Below, piece by piece: positions 35,953-47,744 of a DNA stretch of 64,000 bases. Made by a program: the position numbers and the translations under genes. Below the pieces are notes generated by a model. That model ran no database searches, was not told the origin of the DNA, and saw only the letters and a program-made list of their open reading frames with translations. Position 1 is the first letter of the stretch; each line of letters begins with the position of its first letter. The stretch comes from Nilaparvata lugens (Eukaryota; Arthropoda; Insecta; Hemiptera; Delphacidae), in NCBI RefSeq assembly GCF_014356525.2, contig NC_052506.1, forward strand, positions 10,521,900-10,585,899, given 5' to 3'.

Positions 35953-36330
35953 ACATCATTACACTGTATTGTAATTTGCAATAAAAAAGAAGGCTGAAAA
36001 ACGTGCTCAAAGTTTTCACCTAAAATTTCTATCCTTAAATCATTTTTACGACTATTTTTGACCGTAAGTTGAAGATACTTATAGAATCGGGCGGGCCACC
36101 AGCTACAAAGAGGTCAACACCATAAACTTATGAGGATTTTCATTACACTGTATTGTAATTTTTAATAAAAGAGAAGGCTAAAAAAATATACTTTTCTGAA
36201 ACTTTTTATCTCAAATTTCTGTTCTCAAATCATTTTTATGTATATTTTTGACCGTAAGTTGAAGATACTTATAGAATCGGGCGAGCCACCAGCTAAGAGG
36301 TGAACACCATAAACTTTTGAGGATTTTCAC
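35953..36330 (+). repeat. 185-bp tandem duplication
   Basis: CATTACACTGTATTGTAATT occurs at about 35957 and 36143. Each unit also has GACCGTAAGTTGAAGATACT and ATAGAATCGGGCG. Confidence 0.88.
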
Positions 36331-36349
36331 CCAGTTAGCATCTTTTTCG

Positions 36350-37060
36350 CATTTCCAATTCACGTGCTCAGCAGGTTAAAGGAGGTACTCTCACTTTCGG
36401 GGTAGGAAAATGTACGTGTGCAAGGTGTAGCCAGGTTGCAGTTTAGGGCAGGTGAGCGTTCGTGAGCCCTTACAACACCCAAGGCGCGTTAATATCAGGA
36501 AGCCTGGTGCCGGAGGTGGTTAGGTGGGGGGGGCTACCAAACGACAAGGGAATTAGGACTATAAAGAGGGATCAGGTGAGCGGGTGTGTGTGTGAGTGTG
36601 CGAGAGTGCACATACGCGACGTTAATATTTTGCCGGGGGACGGCTGTGGCACAAAATTCAGAGGCACCATCCTCCTAGGTGGTGTGAAGCTCTTCCCCGT
36701 CCCACCCGGCACCATGTAATGAGATTATGCACCGCGCCGCACCACAGCCTGGCGCACAAGGCGGACACCCACGCATACGCCGCTTATCTACCGCACCACT
36801 GCTCCCAACCGATAACCTCATCATAACTTGCAAGATTCCACAAATGCTATTAGGATTGTTATTTCTCTTAATACTGCCCCAGCACCAACCGCACCAAACT
36901 CCTGAAATAAATCACCGCCAGATAAAAGTTACTATCACGTAGTTCTTCGCCTGCGATATCGGTTTTCAGGAGAGCTTATATCGAGAGACACCTCGCATAA
37001 ATCAGCCGGGATTTACGAGTTCCCTACCAACCACTGTTTGCCAGGTATTGCTAATTAGAT
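36350..37060. promoter_or_regulatory. GC-richer island, candidate host regulatory or exon region
   Basis: Two consecutive ORFs (36462-36719, 36727-36942) lack known domains. CAGGTGAGC occurs at 36448 and 36571, resembling splice donors. CpG-rich with GCGATATCGGTTTTCAGG at 36952. Coding status is unresolved. Confidence 0.3.
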
Positions 37061-37169
37061 ACTACAGTAACAGAGGCGATAATTGATTAAACACATAATA
37101 GAATAATCCAATTAATAATAAATTCATGAAACAATTCAACAATAAATAAGCAATCCTAACTTCTGAGAA

Positions 37170-37638
37170 GTTTAAAGCTGGGTTTACACCAAAGTTATAA
37201 ACAAAATATTAATAACTTAATTCTATTAGATTGAACGGAACTTGACAAACACATATGTTCATCATGTGTATGATAAGTTATGTTCAATCTAATAGAATCT
37301 ATAAGTTTTTTCTTTTTCTTTTCTTTCACTTTTTGTGTAGTTGATTGAGAAGTTGATATTGTGGTAATTATTCATGTTGAATGGAAAAGACTGAGAAATT
37401 GTCAAAAACCACAGATTTATGAATACTTGGAAAGACCGGTTCCGGTTATTACACCATTTTCAATCTCTGATAAACTGTGATTACAATGTTTATCAAAGAT
37501 TAACCGAAACCGGTCTTTCCAAGTATTCATAAATCTGTGGTTTTTTGACAATTTCTCAGTCTTTTTCATTCAATAAGAATCTATAAGGATTAAGTTATTA
37601 ACATTTTGTTAATAACTTTGGTGTAAACGCAGCTTAAC
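37170..37638. mobile_element. MITE Q2, interrupted by R
   Basis: The ends AGCTGGGTTTACACCAAAG and CTTTGGTGTAAACGCAGCTT are inverted. AATAACTTAATTC follows inside. The insertion of R at 37306-37575 duplicated AGAATCTATAAG. Confidence 0.8.
37306..37575 (-). mobile_element. Retroposed palindromic element R, 12-bp target duplication
   Basis: AGAATCTATAAG flanks it at 37294-37305 and 37576-37587. The plus-strand left end is pyrimidine-rich (TTTTTTCTTTTTCTTTTC), that is an A-rich tail on the minus strand. The core is a long inverted repeat: GAAAGACCGGTTCCGGTT and AACCGAAACCGGTCTTTC, and GACTGAGAAATTGTC with its complement. Other R sequences: 29516-30385 (split) and 45489-45640. Confidence 0.82.
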
Positions 37639-37639
37639 T

Positions 37640-38420
37640 ATTAGGAGATTAACTATAAGAAGATATTGAGAATTTATTTAAATAAAAATTGTATTTCTTA
37701 AACGATCCGTTTAATACCAGAATAAATCTATGAAGTTTCCTTATCTTAGTAAGGTTGAAGCTAGTGTTGAATTGAAATGAACTATGATTAATGTTTAATA
37801 TGAATTTTATTTTGAAGAAGAAGACAGAATTTCACCTCTCCAACTAAAAAATAAGGACCAACTGTTGAAATCTGTCAAGGCTCAGAATTTTGCATTTATA
37901 TAATTGAAAGGGGATTGAAGACAGAGCCAGGTTTGAGATAGGAAAATACATATTCGAGCATACTTCTAAGTGAAACAGTGCATTACCAGTGTAGTCGCAT
38001 GTTGGATGCTACTTGCAACATGCAATTTTTTGTTCTCAATGAAACTAGATGGATGAATGATCCAATGCTACTCAACAAGATGCTTCAAGGGTTGAAAATT
38101 TACACATGTTATTTTTTATTGAGCAGCCTAACTAGTATTATTATTCTTTTTAGTATATTATTTTATTCTGCCCTAACCAGTATTATTATTTCTTTCAAAT
38201 TTGATATGCTGAGCTGATGTACGGCTGGAATGGTGGATCAGCAGAAAACGGTCTCTAGAATCAGTGAAAAACGGCTTTAAGAGCAAAACTGCGAAGCTGG
38301 CCAAATGCGATTCCAGCCAATCAGCTTTAAAAGCAAATTTCCAGGGACCATCAACAATGTTGCTGTCAAAGATTGGACAGTGCTCGTCTTCAGGGGGGTA
38401 GGTTTGCATTGAAAAACCTG
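37640..38420. other. AT-rich stretch, nothing recognised
   Basis: 38125-38200 has a short TAACTAGTATTATTATT repetition. The ORFs of 78-79 codons have no domain. Confidence 0.4.
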
Positions 38421-38720
38421 CTGGTGCTTTTGTAGGGAAATTCCAGATAAGCCATCAGATAGCCGAGGAGAGGGGAGAGGGTGGACTCGACGAACGCTGA
38501 TTTATGAAGACGTGTGGTACGCGCACGCACGCACTGTGCGTCACATCCATCTCGGACTGATTGAACGCTGATTTATCGGGCAGGTCCTGGCCCAGAGGCC
38601 ATTCACACCCCCACACCAGCCAACACTCAACACTCGGCAGATTTCATTCAGCTTTTCCTCCGTAAACAGACGTCGTCGGCAACTGGAAGGCAACAGCCAT
38701 CTTCCATTACCAGTAAACAG
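38420..38720. other. Mixed-composition island
   Basis: GAACGCTGATTTAT occurs at 38495 and 38563. CpGs and ACGCACGCACGCAC are present. No ORF. Candidate host DNA. Confidence 0.25.
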
Positions 38721-40018
38721 TTGACAGTGGACGTTATCAACCTTTAAACATCGGTTACAGCAACTAGATAATGAATTTGAATTTGAGAGTTAAATGGAAA
38801 GGAAGATATTAAACAGAGTTGATATTACAATTTGAAATCATATGATATATTATTTTAGTTAGAATAAATATTGATAATCATTAGTGTGCATCTTGCCATA
38901 AGTGAACTAAATCTATTAGATTGTTATACGTAGACAGCAACGAATGAACAGGGTTCAATACCCTGAAGCAGGACGAACACTAATTTCATTCAAACTATAA
39001 TGGCAGAATAGTGGCTGGAGTAGTGCTAGTTGTCTCTCTTGCCTTGCACTTGAACGAGGCAATAGAAATGAGATGGAAATTGAGACACAGGGCGGAGGAA
39101 AGTGGGTCGCAACCACAGTGCTGAATTTGCCTGCGTGAGATTCAGTCCTAACACGGCCCAGAATACACGTTTTTGTAAGCTGCTGGTTGATACATATTCA
39201 TGCCACAGCATTTGTGATTTATGACGTCTGCTTTCAGAATACAGAAGGCAGTGCAGTGCATTGCATACATACACCCCACAATTACTATACTGAGCCATAT
39301 AGGTAGTTCCCCCCCACGCCACACACTTTCATGTCTGGTCTGGTCTTGTAATTGAATATTTCCAAGTATAATGTCATGTGAGGAGCTTATGTGAAGCTGT
39401 TTCATGCCCTAATACTTTTATCTAACCGTTTTCAGCTCACAGGATTTCATATTGTTTGAATAAAATTTTGAGTTTGGACAGGGATTATGTAAAAGTGGAT
39501 CGGAATTTTAACTAGGTATTTCAAAAAGTGATTCCACTTCCTCAATGGAATCCACTTTCTGGGTCACAACTTCTTTTTTAAGCTTTCTTTAAAGTTTGTG
39601 CTTAATACTGGAATATTCAAAAAGTTACGAATCAGCTTAGAAAAATAATTCGAATGGTGATTTTAAGAATGAAAAAATGAATCACAAAATAGCAACAAAT
39701 TCAACCACCCAAAGTAAGTTGGATTTGACAGTGAGTAATATGAAAGAATCATCCATGAATCCTGAATAAAAGTTGGATACTTTTTGGAAGTATTTTCTCA
39801 ATTTAATAACTCACTCAGTATGTTTGATTCTAAATTCAACCAATATGCTATTATTGCACGAGTACAGTATAGATTACAGAATATTGCATTGTTTAAAAGC
39901 CTGGGAATATTCATGACTTGCCTCACAGCTAGATTTATTATGATAAGGACCCGTTGAAAATACAAATTTATACTAATTAGATTGGATAAATTTAGTGGAT
40001 TGATTAGAGCGAGATGTT
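38721..40018. other. Unassigned stretch
   Basis: Minus-strand ORFs of 85-98 codons at 39026-39405 overlap each other in different frames and show no family. Nothing else recognised. Confidence 0.35.
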
Positions 40019-40022
40019 TTAA

Positions 40023-40429
40023 GGCTGTGCAAAGGCTAAAAATAAACTTTCTATTGGTGATATTTTTCAAAGTTTTTCGATTTGTATATCATCAAGCTAT
40101 CAAAATAAAAAAATAACTTTTTGTTCAGTTATTTTTGGTAAATTGAATAACTTTATTAAAAATTTATATTTACAGAAAATTTTTGTTTCAATAGATCAAA
40201 AATACCATGAAGAATCAATCCTCTGAATCTCATGGATTTATCTCTAATCGAATTTGAAATGTTCTGTCCCAAAAGTTTGAACTTTAGGCCCTCATATCTC
40301 AAAAAGTAATGATCGGAAAAAAATGTTATCCTGAGAAAACATTTTAATTTGATAGCTTGATGATATACAAATCGAGAAACTTTGAAAAATATCACCAATA
40401 GAAAGTTCATTTTTAGCCTTTGCACAGCC
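40023..40429. mobile_element. Fold-back MITE family P, copy 2, TTAA-flanked
   Basis: GGCTGTGCAAAGGCTAAAAA and its complement form the ends. TTAA flanks both (40019-40022, 40430-40433). Its left arm has an internal deletion relative to copy 1. Confidence 0.88.
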
Positions 40430-40579
40430 TTAAAGAACTCTTCACGAATTTGACTCGAATATTTTTAAATAATCTCAAATATTCGAATCAACAATATCAA
40501 ACTACATTTCTAACAAAAATACAAGACTAGTATTGGCGATTATTGAACATGTCATGATTTTAGTAGGTCTCAGGTTGTT

Positions 40580-40862
40580 GGAAAAACACAGTTTTAGTTT
40601 GTCACATTTATTAGACATTAATACAGAACTGCAGTTTCGTGTTGAAACCATCCACATTAATACAGAACTGCAGTATCGTGTTGAAACCATCCACATTAAT
40701 AAAGAACTGCAGTTTCGTGTTGAAACCATCCACATTAATAAAGAACTGCAGTTTCGTGGTGAAACCAACACATCTTCAGCTGTTTTTCTCAATACGAAAC
40801 CGCAGTCCTGTATTTATGTCTAATAAATGTGGATGTGACAAAATAAAACTATGTTTTTTCAA
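40580..40862. mobile_element. Fold-back element K with internal 39-bp repeats
   Basis: The ends TTTAGTTTGTCACATTTATT and AATAAATGTGGATGTGAC are inverted. The centre (40617-40790) has four units holding GAACTGCAGTTTCGTG and TTGAAACCATCCACATTAAT. 39 bp is 13 codons, so long frames appear on both strands; they are not genes. Confidence 0.8.
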
Positions 40863-41094
40863 TTATAGGAAAATTCCACAATATCAATTCTCATTTAACA
40901 GATGTTGTCTTAGGTTGTTTTTGACCTGAAGTATATGAAGATTCTTCTGAAGTATATTATAAGAAAGGGATTAACCACAAAGGTGAACGATGTTGTATTG
41001 GGAAAATAAAAAAATAAATAGATTAGTATATTATATAACTTGGAGCATCAAATTATCGTTTTTCTTTTAGGGCTACTCTTGAATATAAAAAATA

Positions 41095-41096
41095 AT

Positions 41097-41127
<31 letters not shown>

Positions 41128-41200
41128 TTACAATATGGGCGCATACAGGGCAAGCCCCAAAAATTGCTCCCCAATCAAAACAATAGAAAATACATCAATT
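41095..41200 (-). repeat. Hairpin-tail fragment with long (TTTA)n
   Basis: Seven TTTA units, then on the minus strand GGGAGCA pairs with TGCGCCC. 41160-41335 holds a 76-bp direct duplication (AATAGAAAATACATCAATTT twice). Confidence 0.65.
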
Positions 41201-41340
41201 TCTTAAAAATATAAAATTTAACACAATAAATAAAATATACTCCTGAAAATAATTAAAACAATAATCAAAACAATAGAAAATACATCAATTTCTTAAAAAT
41301 ATAAAATTTAACACAATAAATAAAATATACTCCTGAACAT

Positions 41341-42545
41341 AATGAAAATAGAAATCTAAGTACCCTTTTTAAAATTATTTAATAATGGTCATTATCATTT
41401 GCATTATATAGCCGAAACATGTTGTGCCCCATTTCACCAACCTTGATCAAATATAGCCTAGCCATGGTCAATTAGACCATAGTCAAAATTTGATCACTCG
41501 TTCAAACATACAACTGTTCCACCAACCTCGGGATTGATCAAAACTCCGTCGGTCAAATCTGAACATGGTCAACTCTAGTAGCTGTACTTTTCTGAAGTTG
41601 GCCAACATGTTTGCTGGCTTGCTATTGGCTACATCTGATTTTGATGGATGACAATTACTGAGATATTGCAATTATTCAAATGCTGTGGAATTAATGATTA
41701 TTTTTAAACGAAAATTCAATTTAAATATAGTAATATAGTAAATATGGTAGCACCCCATGATACTTAATATCAGTTTTGATGCTCATATTCAGAGGGTAAT
41801 TTGCGCTGAATGCCCTTTTTACTTTACTGTCAGGCCGTCAAAAATTCAGATTACTGTATTTTTTCCATAATTACTGTAATGATTTTCTTCATAATCATTA
41901 TTTCGGGGCGGGCCCCCTAGACCCCCTTCCTATATACGCCCCTGGCATAGACGTTTTGTACAGTCACACATCTATAATAATATTTCAAATATGAATTGAA
42001 TACTCTCGTATAAAGAGATTTACAAAACACCATCAATTTTGACAATTTTTTTTTATGAACAAAAGAACATTCCAATTCTACTGAGATACATTGGTTGATG
42101 TGAGGATTGAATAACATAGGCCTACTGTGTGCCTAATAAAAGAGTAAAGCAAATTCTTTCCAAAATCTTCCTTTATTTTTTATACTATAATAATTTACAA
42201 ATTAAAAGATTCCGAGAACGAAACTAATAAATAACTTACTACAACTAAATCAATCGCACCAGAAACTTTGAATTTTCTCATTGCGTCAAAAACATAACCC
42301 ACAAACAAGCAAGGAAATTGATCGAGCCAGTCTTTTCACCGTGTTCAAATAATTTGATCTCCCGATCGGCGGCAGTCAAACTTAACCATTGATTTGACCG
42401 TGGTCAAACGTAACTGGTGTTGGTGGAACGAATTATTTCTGATTTGACCAGCTGATAGACTTCAACCATGTTCAAATGCCTTGGCCAAGGTTGGTGAAAC
42501 GGGGCATAAATAATTTTAAAACAGGTACTTGATTTTTCTATTTTC
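41341..42545. mobile_element. Family S copy split by element V
   Basis: AAATCTAAGTACCC (41348) and, inverted, GGTACTTGATTTTTC (42521) are the two S ends. Confidence 0.6.
41425..42506. mobile_element. Element V, 1.08 kb, TIR with TGCCCC
   Basis: The left end TGCCCCATTTCACCAACCTT and the right-end complement TGCCCCGTTTCACCAACCTT differ by one base. CATGGTCAA-type sub-repeats recur near both ends. No transposase frame. A GC-rich patch at 41904-41944 ends CGCCCCTG, resembling a hAT terminus. Confidence 0.78.
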
Positions 42546-42999
42546 GTTTATAACTTGAAGCATGTATTGTTGAATAGCATACTTGAGAATGAAATTAATA
42601 TCCACCAAACCACAGTTTTCAAAAAATAAGTTAGTTGAGTGATTATCACTTGTTGATAAATAGAGGTTATGGGATGTGTATGGAGGTGTATGTCTGCGGT
42701 TGATCACACCTGTCGAAGGGTGTTGGAAGGGGAGGGGGTGGATCAAGCGTTGAGTAAACAGCAGTCAGACGGCTGCTCGTGTTTGTTGTTTGGATTGGGC
42801 CAGCCAAACTTGTTTTGTCAATAAATTCCCATCTTTGATGTGAATTGTGAGCCATTTTTTGTTCTGAAATACATTTAGGCCCTCTTAGATGAATACGATC
42901 CTTCAAAACAAACAAGCCCACAGGAGCATGTAGGACTACTTCGAAATATTGCACAGTGATAGTGGTTTTGGAATTTGACAATGATTACAATTAGACGAC

Positions 43000-43285
43000 A
43001 TTTATATTGAATTTCTATTTCTGTTATTTCATAAAGTTAATGTTCAGATTGATTTCATGTTCATATCAGAGAGGGGTGGAAATACTGCCAATCTATTGGA
43101 ACACTACACAAGCCGATTGAAAGAATTCTCCTAAATCGTGAAATAACACTACATTCTTCTCGATTCACGCTTGAATTTAGAAATATTACAGTACTTTAGA
43201 TGATTATAATTTATTGATTCTCTAGATGATTTGGATGATTCTAATTCTAATAATTCGTAGTAATTTTAAAAAATTTCCATCAATA
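43000..43285. other. AT-rich stretch, nothing recognised
   Basis: No ORF or repeat match. Confidence 0.4.
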
Positions 43286-43287
43286 TT

Positions 43288-43470
43288 CGAGTGTAATTCT
43301 ACTATGTCATCATCATGATCATCACCCATCATGAACTAGGCTTGCTTGTAAAGCCTGTTCCGGTGTTCACCGCTTCCTCGGTCTTCCGACATCCCTTTTC
43401 CCATTCAACTGCAACTTCCAAGCTTGTAGTGGGTGACATACGGCGCAGGTGATTTGTCCACTTCAATTCT
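43288..43470 (-). pseudogene. RTE-type LINE C-terminal tail, copy 2
   Basis: The minus strand gives LNGKRDVGRPRKR then a stop (TGA in place of the usual Trp codon), followed by EQA.. and a (GAT/ATG)n tail at 43300-43330. 5'-truncated. Confidence 0.7.
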
Positions 43471-43645
43471 ACAATGTTATATATGAAATGTAAAAATTTA
43501 ACTCACATGACTTCAAATAACAACTGTGTGAGCTGTTTGTAAGTCGGAACATTTTGAGAACATTTTCTCAAGAATACTACTTCTTTTTTGCACAGCCTGA
43601 TCAGATAAATTGGCTTTATTTAGCCTTACTACAATGTAGAATATA

Positions 43646-44685
43646 AGGCTATAGTGAGGTGCACATTATAATGGCAGTGTACGATTGACAATACTGTTGC
43701 TGTCCTTCTCAATCATACAACAAAGCAGATAGCACTATCTCTCTCTCGCTTTGCAATGTTGTCTATTTGCCAGAATATTTCATATTCACTTTTTACCGTG
43801 ACTGTACAAAACTGACCAAACAATTCTCAGCCGCCATTTTTTTTCTTCATTCTATCAAAACACCTGAGTACACAAGTCGTATAATTGATTTAAAATGTAT
43901 TTTTGAAACAATGAAATAATTTTTAAACATTAGCGTTTGAGAAACACAAATTAAAATACCTGAAATGACATTTTAAAAGTTGATAAGTAACCATCCTGGA
44001 CTTCATGCTTAAGTTAGCCTACCCGTATAGGTTAGACCTACTCGTACCGGTATAAATAATATTGAAAAGTTATTTCAGAATTAATCCATTGAAATTACTC
44101 ATTTTTAAATGGGATTTCTATTTTTCTATCATTCTTGAAAGAAATTGGAATAGAATACCTACCAAATAACTTAATTTCTGTTGTTTTGAAATTCAGATTG
44201 TTGTATCACAGCTTTTTAAATTAGCCGCCATTTTCAGGTTTGTATAAAAATAAAAATCTGATCTCAGGCATGAAAGCAAATTTTTGAATCAAATTATGAA
44301 AAAATAGATTTTCTTGATTAATTTGTCAATAAATTAATTATTTTATCAAGGAAATGATAATTATTATTAGATTTAATTTAATGGGATGAATTGAGTTACA
44401 GCTGTGTACAGTCAGTGGCAAAATGGAGAGACTTGGCAACGTTTTTCTCCTATCTTTGTTCACTGCCATTATAACGTGGACCTCACTATAGGCACACACC
44501 AGTTAGTCAAGACAAGACAAGACATGATCAGGACACAATACTTCACATTGTTCCTTATGACGCAACTCACACTGATTAGTCATTGCAGTTAGACATATCT
44601 TCATAAGCAACTATGTGAAGTATTGTGACTGAACGTGTCTGATCATGTCTTATCTTGTCTTGATTAACCGGTGTGCGCCTAGCCT
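43646..44685. mobile_element. MITE family N, copy 2, split by T
   Basis: The N ends are at 43646 (AGGC) and 44685 (AGCCT), TA-flanked. T copy d sits inside the left terminal repeat. Outside N, TACTACAATGTAGAATA (43627) and its complement at 44688 are inverted, so N sits in the loop of a further hairpin. Confidence 0.8.
43652..44488. mobile_element. MITE family T, copy d (837 bp)
   Basis: The ends are TAGTGAGGTGCACATTATAA and CGTGGACCTCACTA, with TA on both sides. The interior matches T copy e in the opposite direction, including the phrase TACTCGTACCGGTATAAATA. No ORF. Confidence 0.9.
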
Positions 44686-44689
44686 TATA

Positions 44690-45480
44690 TTCTACATTGT
44701 AGTAAAGCTAAATAGATGAGCATTAAATTGTATAGCAACATAGTATAAGACAGAACACAGAGCTATTGATTACAATGCAGTGTTTTACTCATTAGGTGAA
44801 ACAATGAATGAATGAAAGAGAGAGAGTAAGGGTGTGTAGGAGGAGGAAGAGGGCTGAAAGGCAGCACAGCTTATGCATACAGAGAGCAAGCCAGAACTCA
44901 TTCATCAAATAGGTGGGATTATCATTGGAATAGAAGCCGCTGGTGCACCGTTTACCGAGCTTAGTAACGACGTCTCGGTCACACAACAAGAAACGCGCGA
45001 TCCTGATTGAGGCGCGACTCCCTCTCACTCCCACCCGTTGCTGTGGGCAAATTAATTACCTAAATGCAGAGTACAGAGAGAAATCATTTAATTAACACGA
45101 CAGCAACGGTACTGCTTAAGCTGCAACAACCAGAAGGGGAGGGGCGACTTCTCAGAGCACCCCCTTGACTTGTACCCTCAACCAGTGGCTGCAAAATAAA
45201 CAATTTAAATTTCCACTGAACAAGTCACATTCACTTTTATCACTCCAATGCACTTGGAAACGCTACATAACAGCAGTAATTGCTGAAGAGCGGAATCGTC
45301 AACCGAACGGCCAATTCAGGAGTTAAATGGGTAGAAAATGAAAAGTTCGTTGGGAGTTTGAAGTTTGAATTTTCAGTTTAGGATGATGATGAATTGCTCC
45401 TTTCTATTACTTTGAATGGTAACTTATTGGTTTAAATCCTGATAAGATGTTTGGTTGGTTTAATTACTCTAGTAATCCAA
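44690..45480. other. Mixed-composition stretch at 44930-45330, otherwise unassigned
   Basis: AATTAATTACCTAAATGC and CATTTAATTAACACGACAGC are homeodomain-like sites within CpG-bearing DNA. No supported ORF. Confidence 0.3.
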
Positions 45481-45488
45481 TAAATTGA

Positions 45489-45640
45489 TAGACTTTTTGT
45501 GTAGTTGAGAAGTTGATATTGTGGTAATTATTCATATTGAATGAAAAAGACTAAGAAATTGTCAAAAAACCACTGATTTATTGATAATTAGAAAGACCGG
45601 TTTCGGTTATTACACCATTGTCAATCTCTGATAAACTAAA
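45489..45640. mobile_element. Element R, copy without palindrome
   Basis: TTTTTGTGTAGTTGAGAAG to TGTCAATCTCTGATAAAC, including AAGACCGGTTTCGGTTATT. Confidence 0.7.
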
Positions 45641-46260
45641 ACTTTTCATTCAAAATTGATAGACCTCAGCCTTATATAAGCTTTTATTGGTATGAATCGT
45701 AATAGAGTGTTCCACAGAACATACAAAGAAACAGAGTTTACTTCAAAATACACTATACAAATATTATGTGAATGGGAAGAAAGAGGGAAAGGGTTTTAAG
45801 CGAAAATAGATGTAAAATTTTAAATAGGGGCTTGGTATAAAAAATTGCATTGTGGGTTTTCAGTGTTTAAAATTATTTTGACTATAATAATAAAATAAGA
45901 CAATCTACTTGAGTTTCATATTCTATTTATTTATTTATTATTTAGCGTATGGCTTCCAAGACATCAATCAGTATTCATTTCCATCTTCACTTTTTCAGGA
46001 TCATAACATGGGAATGGTCCCTGGTCTCAAGATATAATAATGAACATAAAAAACAAACATAAATAGTAACTAAAAACAAATTATTCGAATACATATATTC
46101 AGTCCATTCAGATAGGCTATTGACTCTGGAGTTGCCATCAAGAAATCTTCTTCTGTTCCCCCTCATATAGACTATGGTTTCGAAATACAACAAACACTCC
46201 AATGGAAAGAAATAATATAATTAAAATTCCACCTATGATACAGAATATTAGAGTATCGCC
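45641..46260. other. AT-rich stretch with a retroposon tail at 45930
   Basis: TTTATTTATTTATTATTTAG at 45935. GACTATAATAATAAAA (45889) and CCTATGATACAGAAT (46231) recur at 47358 and 47718, suggesting a duplicated flank around the element at 46264. Confidence 0.4.
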
Positions 46261-46263
46261 ATA

Positions 46264-47336
46264 GCCACCTCTAATACAAGGCTCCGGCCTACGATATGCC
46301 AACGTTAGTAGACAGAAGGTTGATCACTCACAGGTGAAAGATTCGAAGTGGTGGGGGAAACGCCAGCGTGACGTCACGTGTAGTAAAAAAGTGATAGAGT
46401 AACCACACTGAGCATACAGTTTATTCACTGTATCTTCAAATACATCGTCGTTTAATCCCCTCAAGATTGACCTAGAACTTAAAAATTCTCCATACTTATA
46501 GCGATTGAATCACTGATTCTAATGATGTTGTTAAATACTTCAAGTTCATTCAACTTGTATGAATAAAGTTAAGTTGAAAGTTTTTCAAGAATCTAAAAAC
46601 GTGACACGAAAAAGTTAATAAGTTGGAAAAGCGTTAGTAGACAACGTTATACTATTATAATTTCAGATTAACCCATAAAAAATCTTGATAAACCAATGCA
46701 TTGCAATAATCCGATAAACCGATTCCAATAAATCCGAAGAGTTTCATTCATATAAATGCACTGAACATATGCTGGTATCGAGCACATGTTCTACGAGAAT
46801 CAAAATATCTCATCCCCGAAATTCACAAGCTGATGTATAGCCAAACTACAAAATATAAACACGACCTAGAAGATGAAGAAACCTTAAGGATTTGAAAGGG
46901 AAAGTTAGGAGGTGGGGTTTTTGCTTTTATATGGCAAAATACTTGTATTATTCAAATGTTTTGATAATTATTGTAAAGCAGAAACAGAAATCTTGCATGT
47001 CAGAAAATGTTTGTGTTATATAATTTGACTATACGTCACCGTATGATTCTCAAGAATGCGATATTCTGCCTACTCTGTACTACAGCCTACGTCACGACGG
47101 CAGTCCCCCCACTCCAATTGCATTTCAACTAAAATACTATAGATGAGTGACCAACCTTCTGTCTACTAACTTTGACGATATACAACGTCGCAGTGTAGGC
47201 CTAGAATCTAATACATGATTGGTGAAAAAGATTTAAAAAAATACCAGCTGATCTTTTCCACCAATCATGTATCATATTCTAGGCCTACGCTGCGACGTTG
47301 CAATATCGTAGGCCGGGGTCTTGTATTAGTGGTGGC
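46264..47336. mobile_element. TIR element W, 1.07 kb
   Basis: The ends GCCACCTCTAATACAAGGCT and the complement of AGTGGTGGC, plus CAGAAGGTTGATCACTCA and TGAGTGACCAACCTTCTG, form long terminal inverted repeats. The right one is interrupted by a nested MITE at 47182-47301. No transposase frame. Confidence 0.78.
47182..47301. mobile_element. MITE nested in the TIR of W
   Basis: CAACGTCGCAGTGTAGGCCT and AGGCCTACGCTGCGACGTTG are the ends. The arms continue through TACATGATTGGTG; the loop is about 20 bp. Confidence 0.82.
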
Positions 47337-47393
47337 CTTGGTATTGCAGATGAGACTGACTATAATAATAAAAGAAGATAATTGACTTAAATT

Positions 47394-47650
47394 ACAAAGA
47401 TGAGGTGGTTGGGTCAGGTGGAAAGGATGACTACGGGCAGAGTCCCTAGAATTGTGATTCGGGAAATGCTTCACTATAGGAGACAAAGAGGGACACCCGA
47501 GGAAAGATGGCTGGATGAGGTGCTGAATGATGTTAGGAGTTTGGGAGTGAGGGGATGGAGAGGCATAGTCAACGATAGAGATGCGTGGAGGTTGATAGTT
47601 GCGTAGGCCAAGGCTCACCATGGGCTGAAGCGCCAAAGAAAAGAAGAAGA
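47394..47650 (+). pseudogene. LINE ORF2 C-terminal fragment (RWLGQVERM..RWLDEV type)
   Basis: Translation from 47400 gives MRWLGQVERMTTGRVPR, later RGTPEERWLDEVLNDV, then LGVRGWRGIVNDRDAWRLIV, a stop (TAG), and AKAHHGLK. This order is the C-terminus of a common arthropod non-LTR retrotransposon group; the internal stop and missing upstream domains show a truncated relic. An (AAG)n tail is at 47638-47653. Confidence 0.82.
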
Positions 47651-47744
47651 AGAACTCAATTTCATATAGTTTAAAAATACAACTGAAGTGATAAATAATA
47701 TAAGTGATGAATATTCATCCTATGATACAGAATAGAGTATCGCA

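Noticed and set aside
36462..36942. Two ORFs in a GC-rich island as host exons
   Set aside because: No domain, no convincing acceptor-donor pair for either; the island itself is listed.
40502..40929. Three 96-codon ORFs on both strands
   Set aside because: Products of the 39-bp tandem units in element K.
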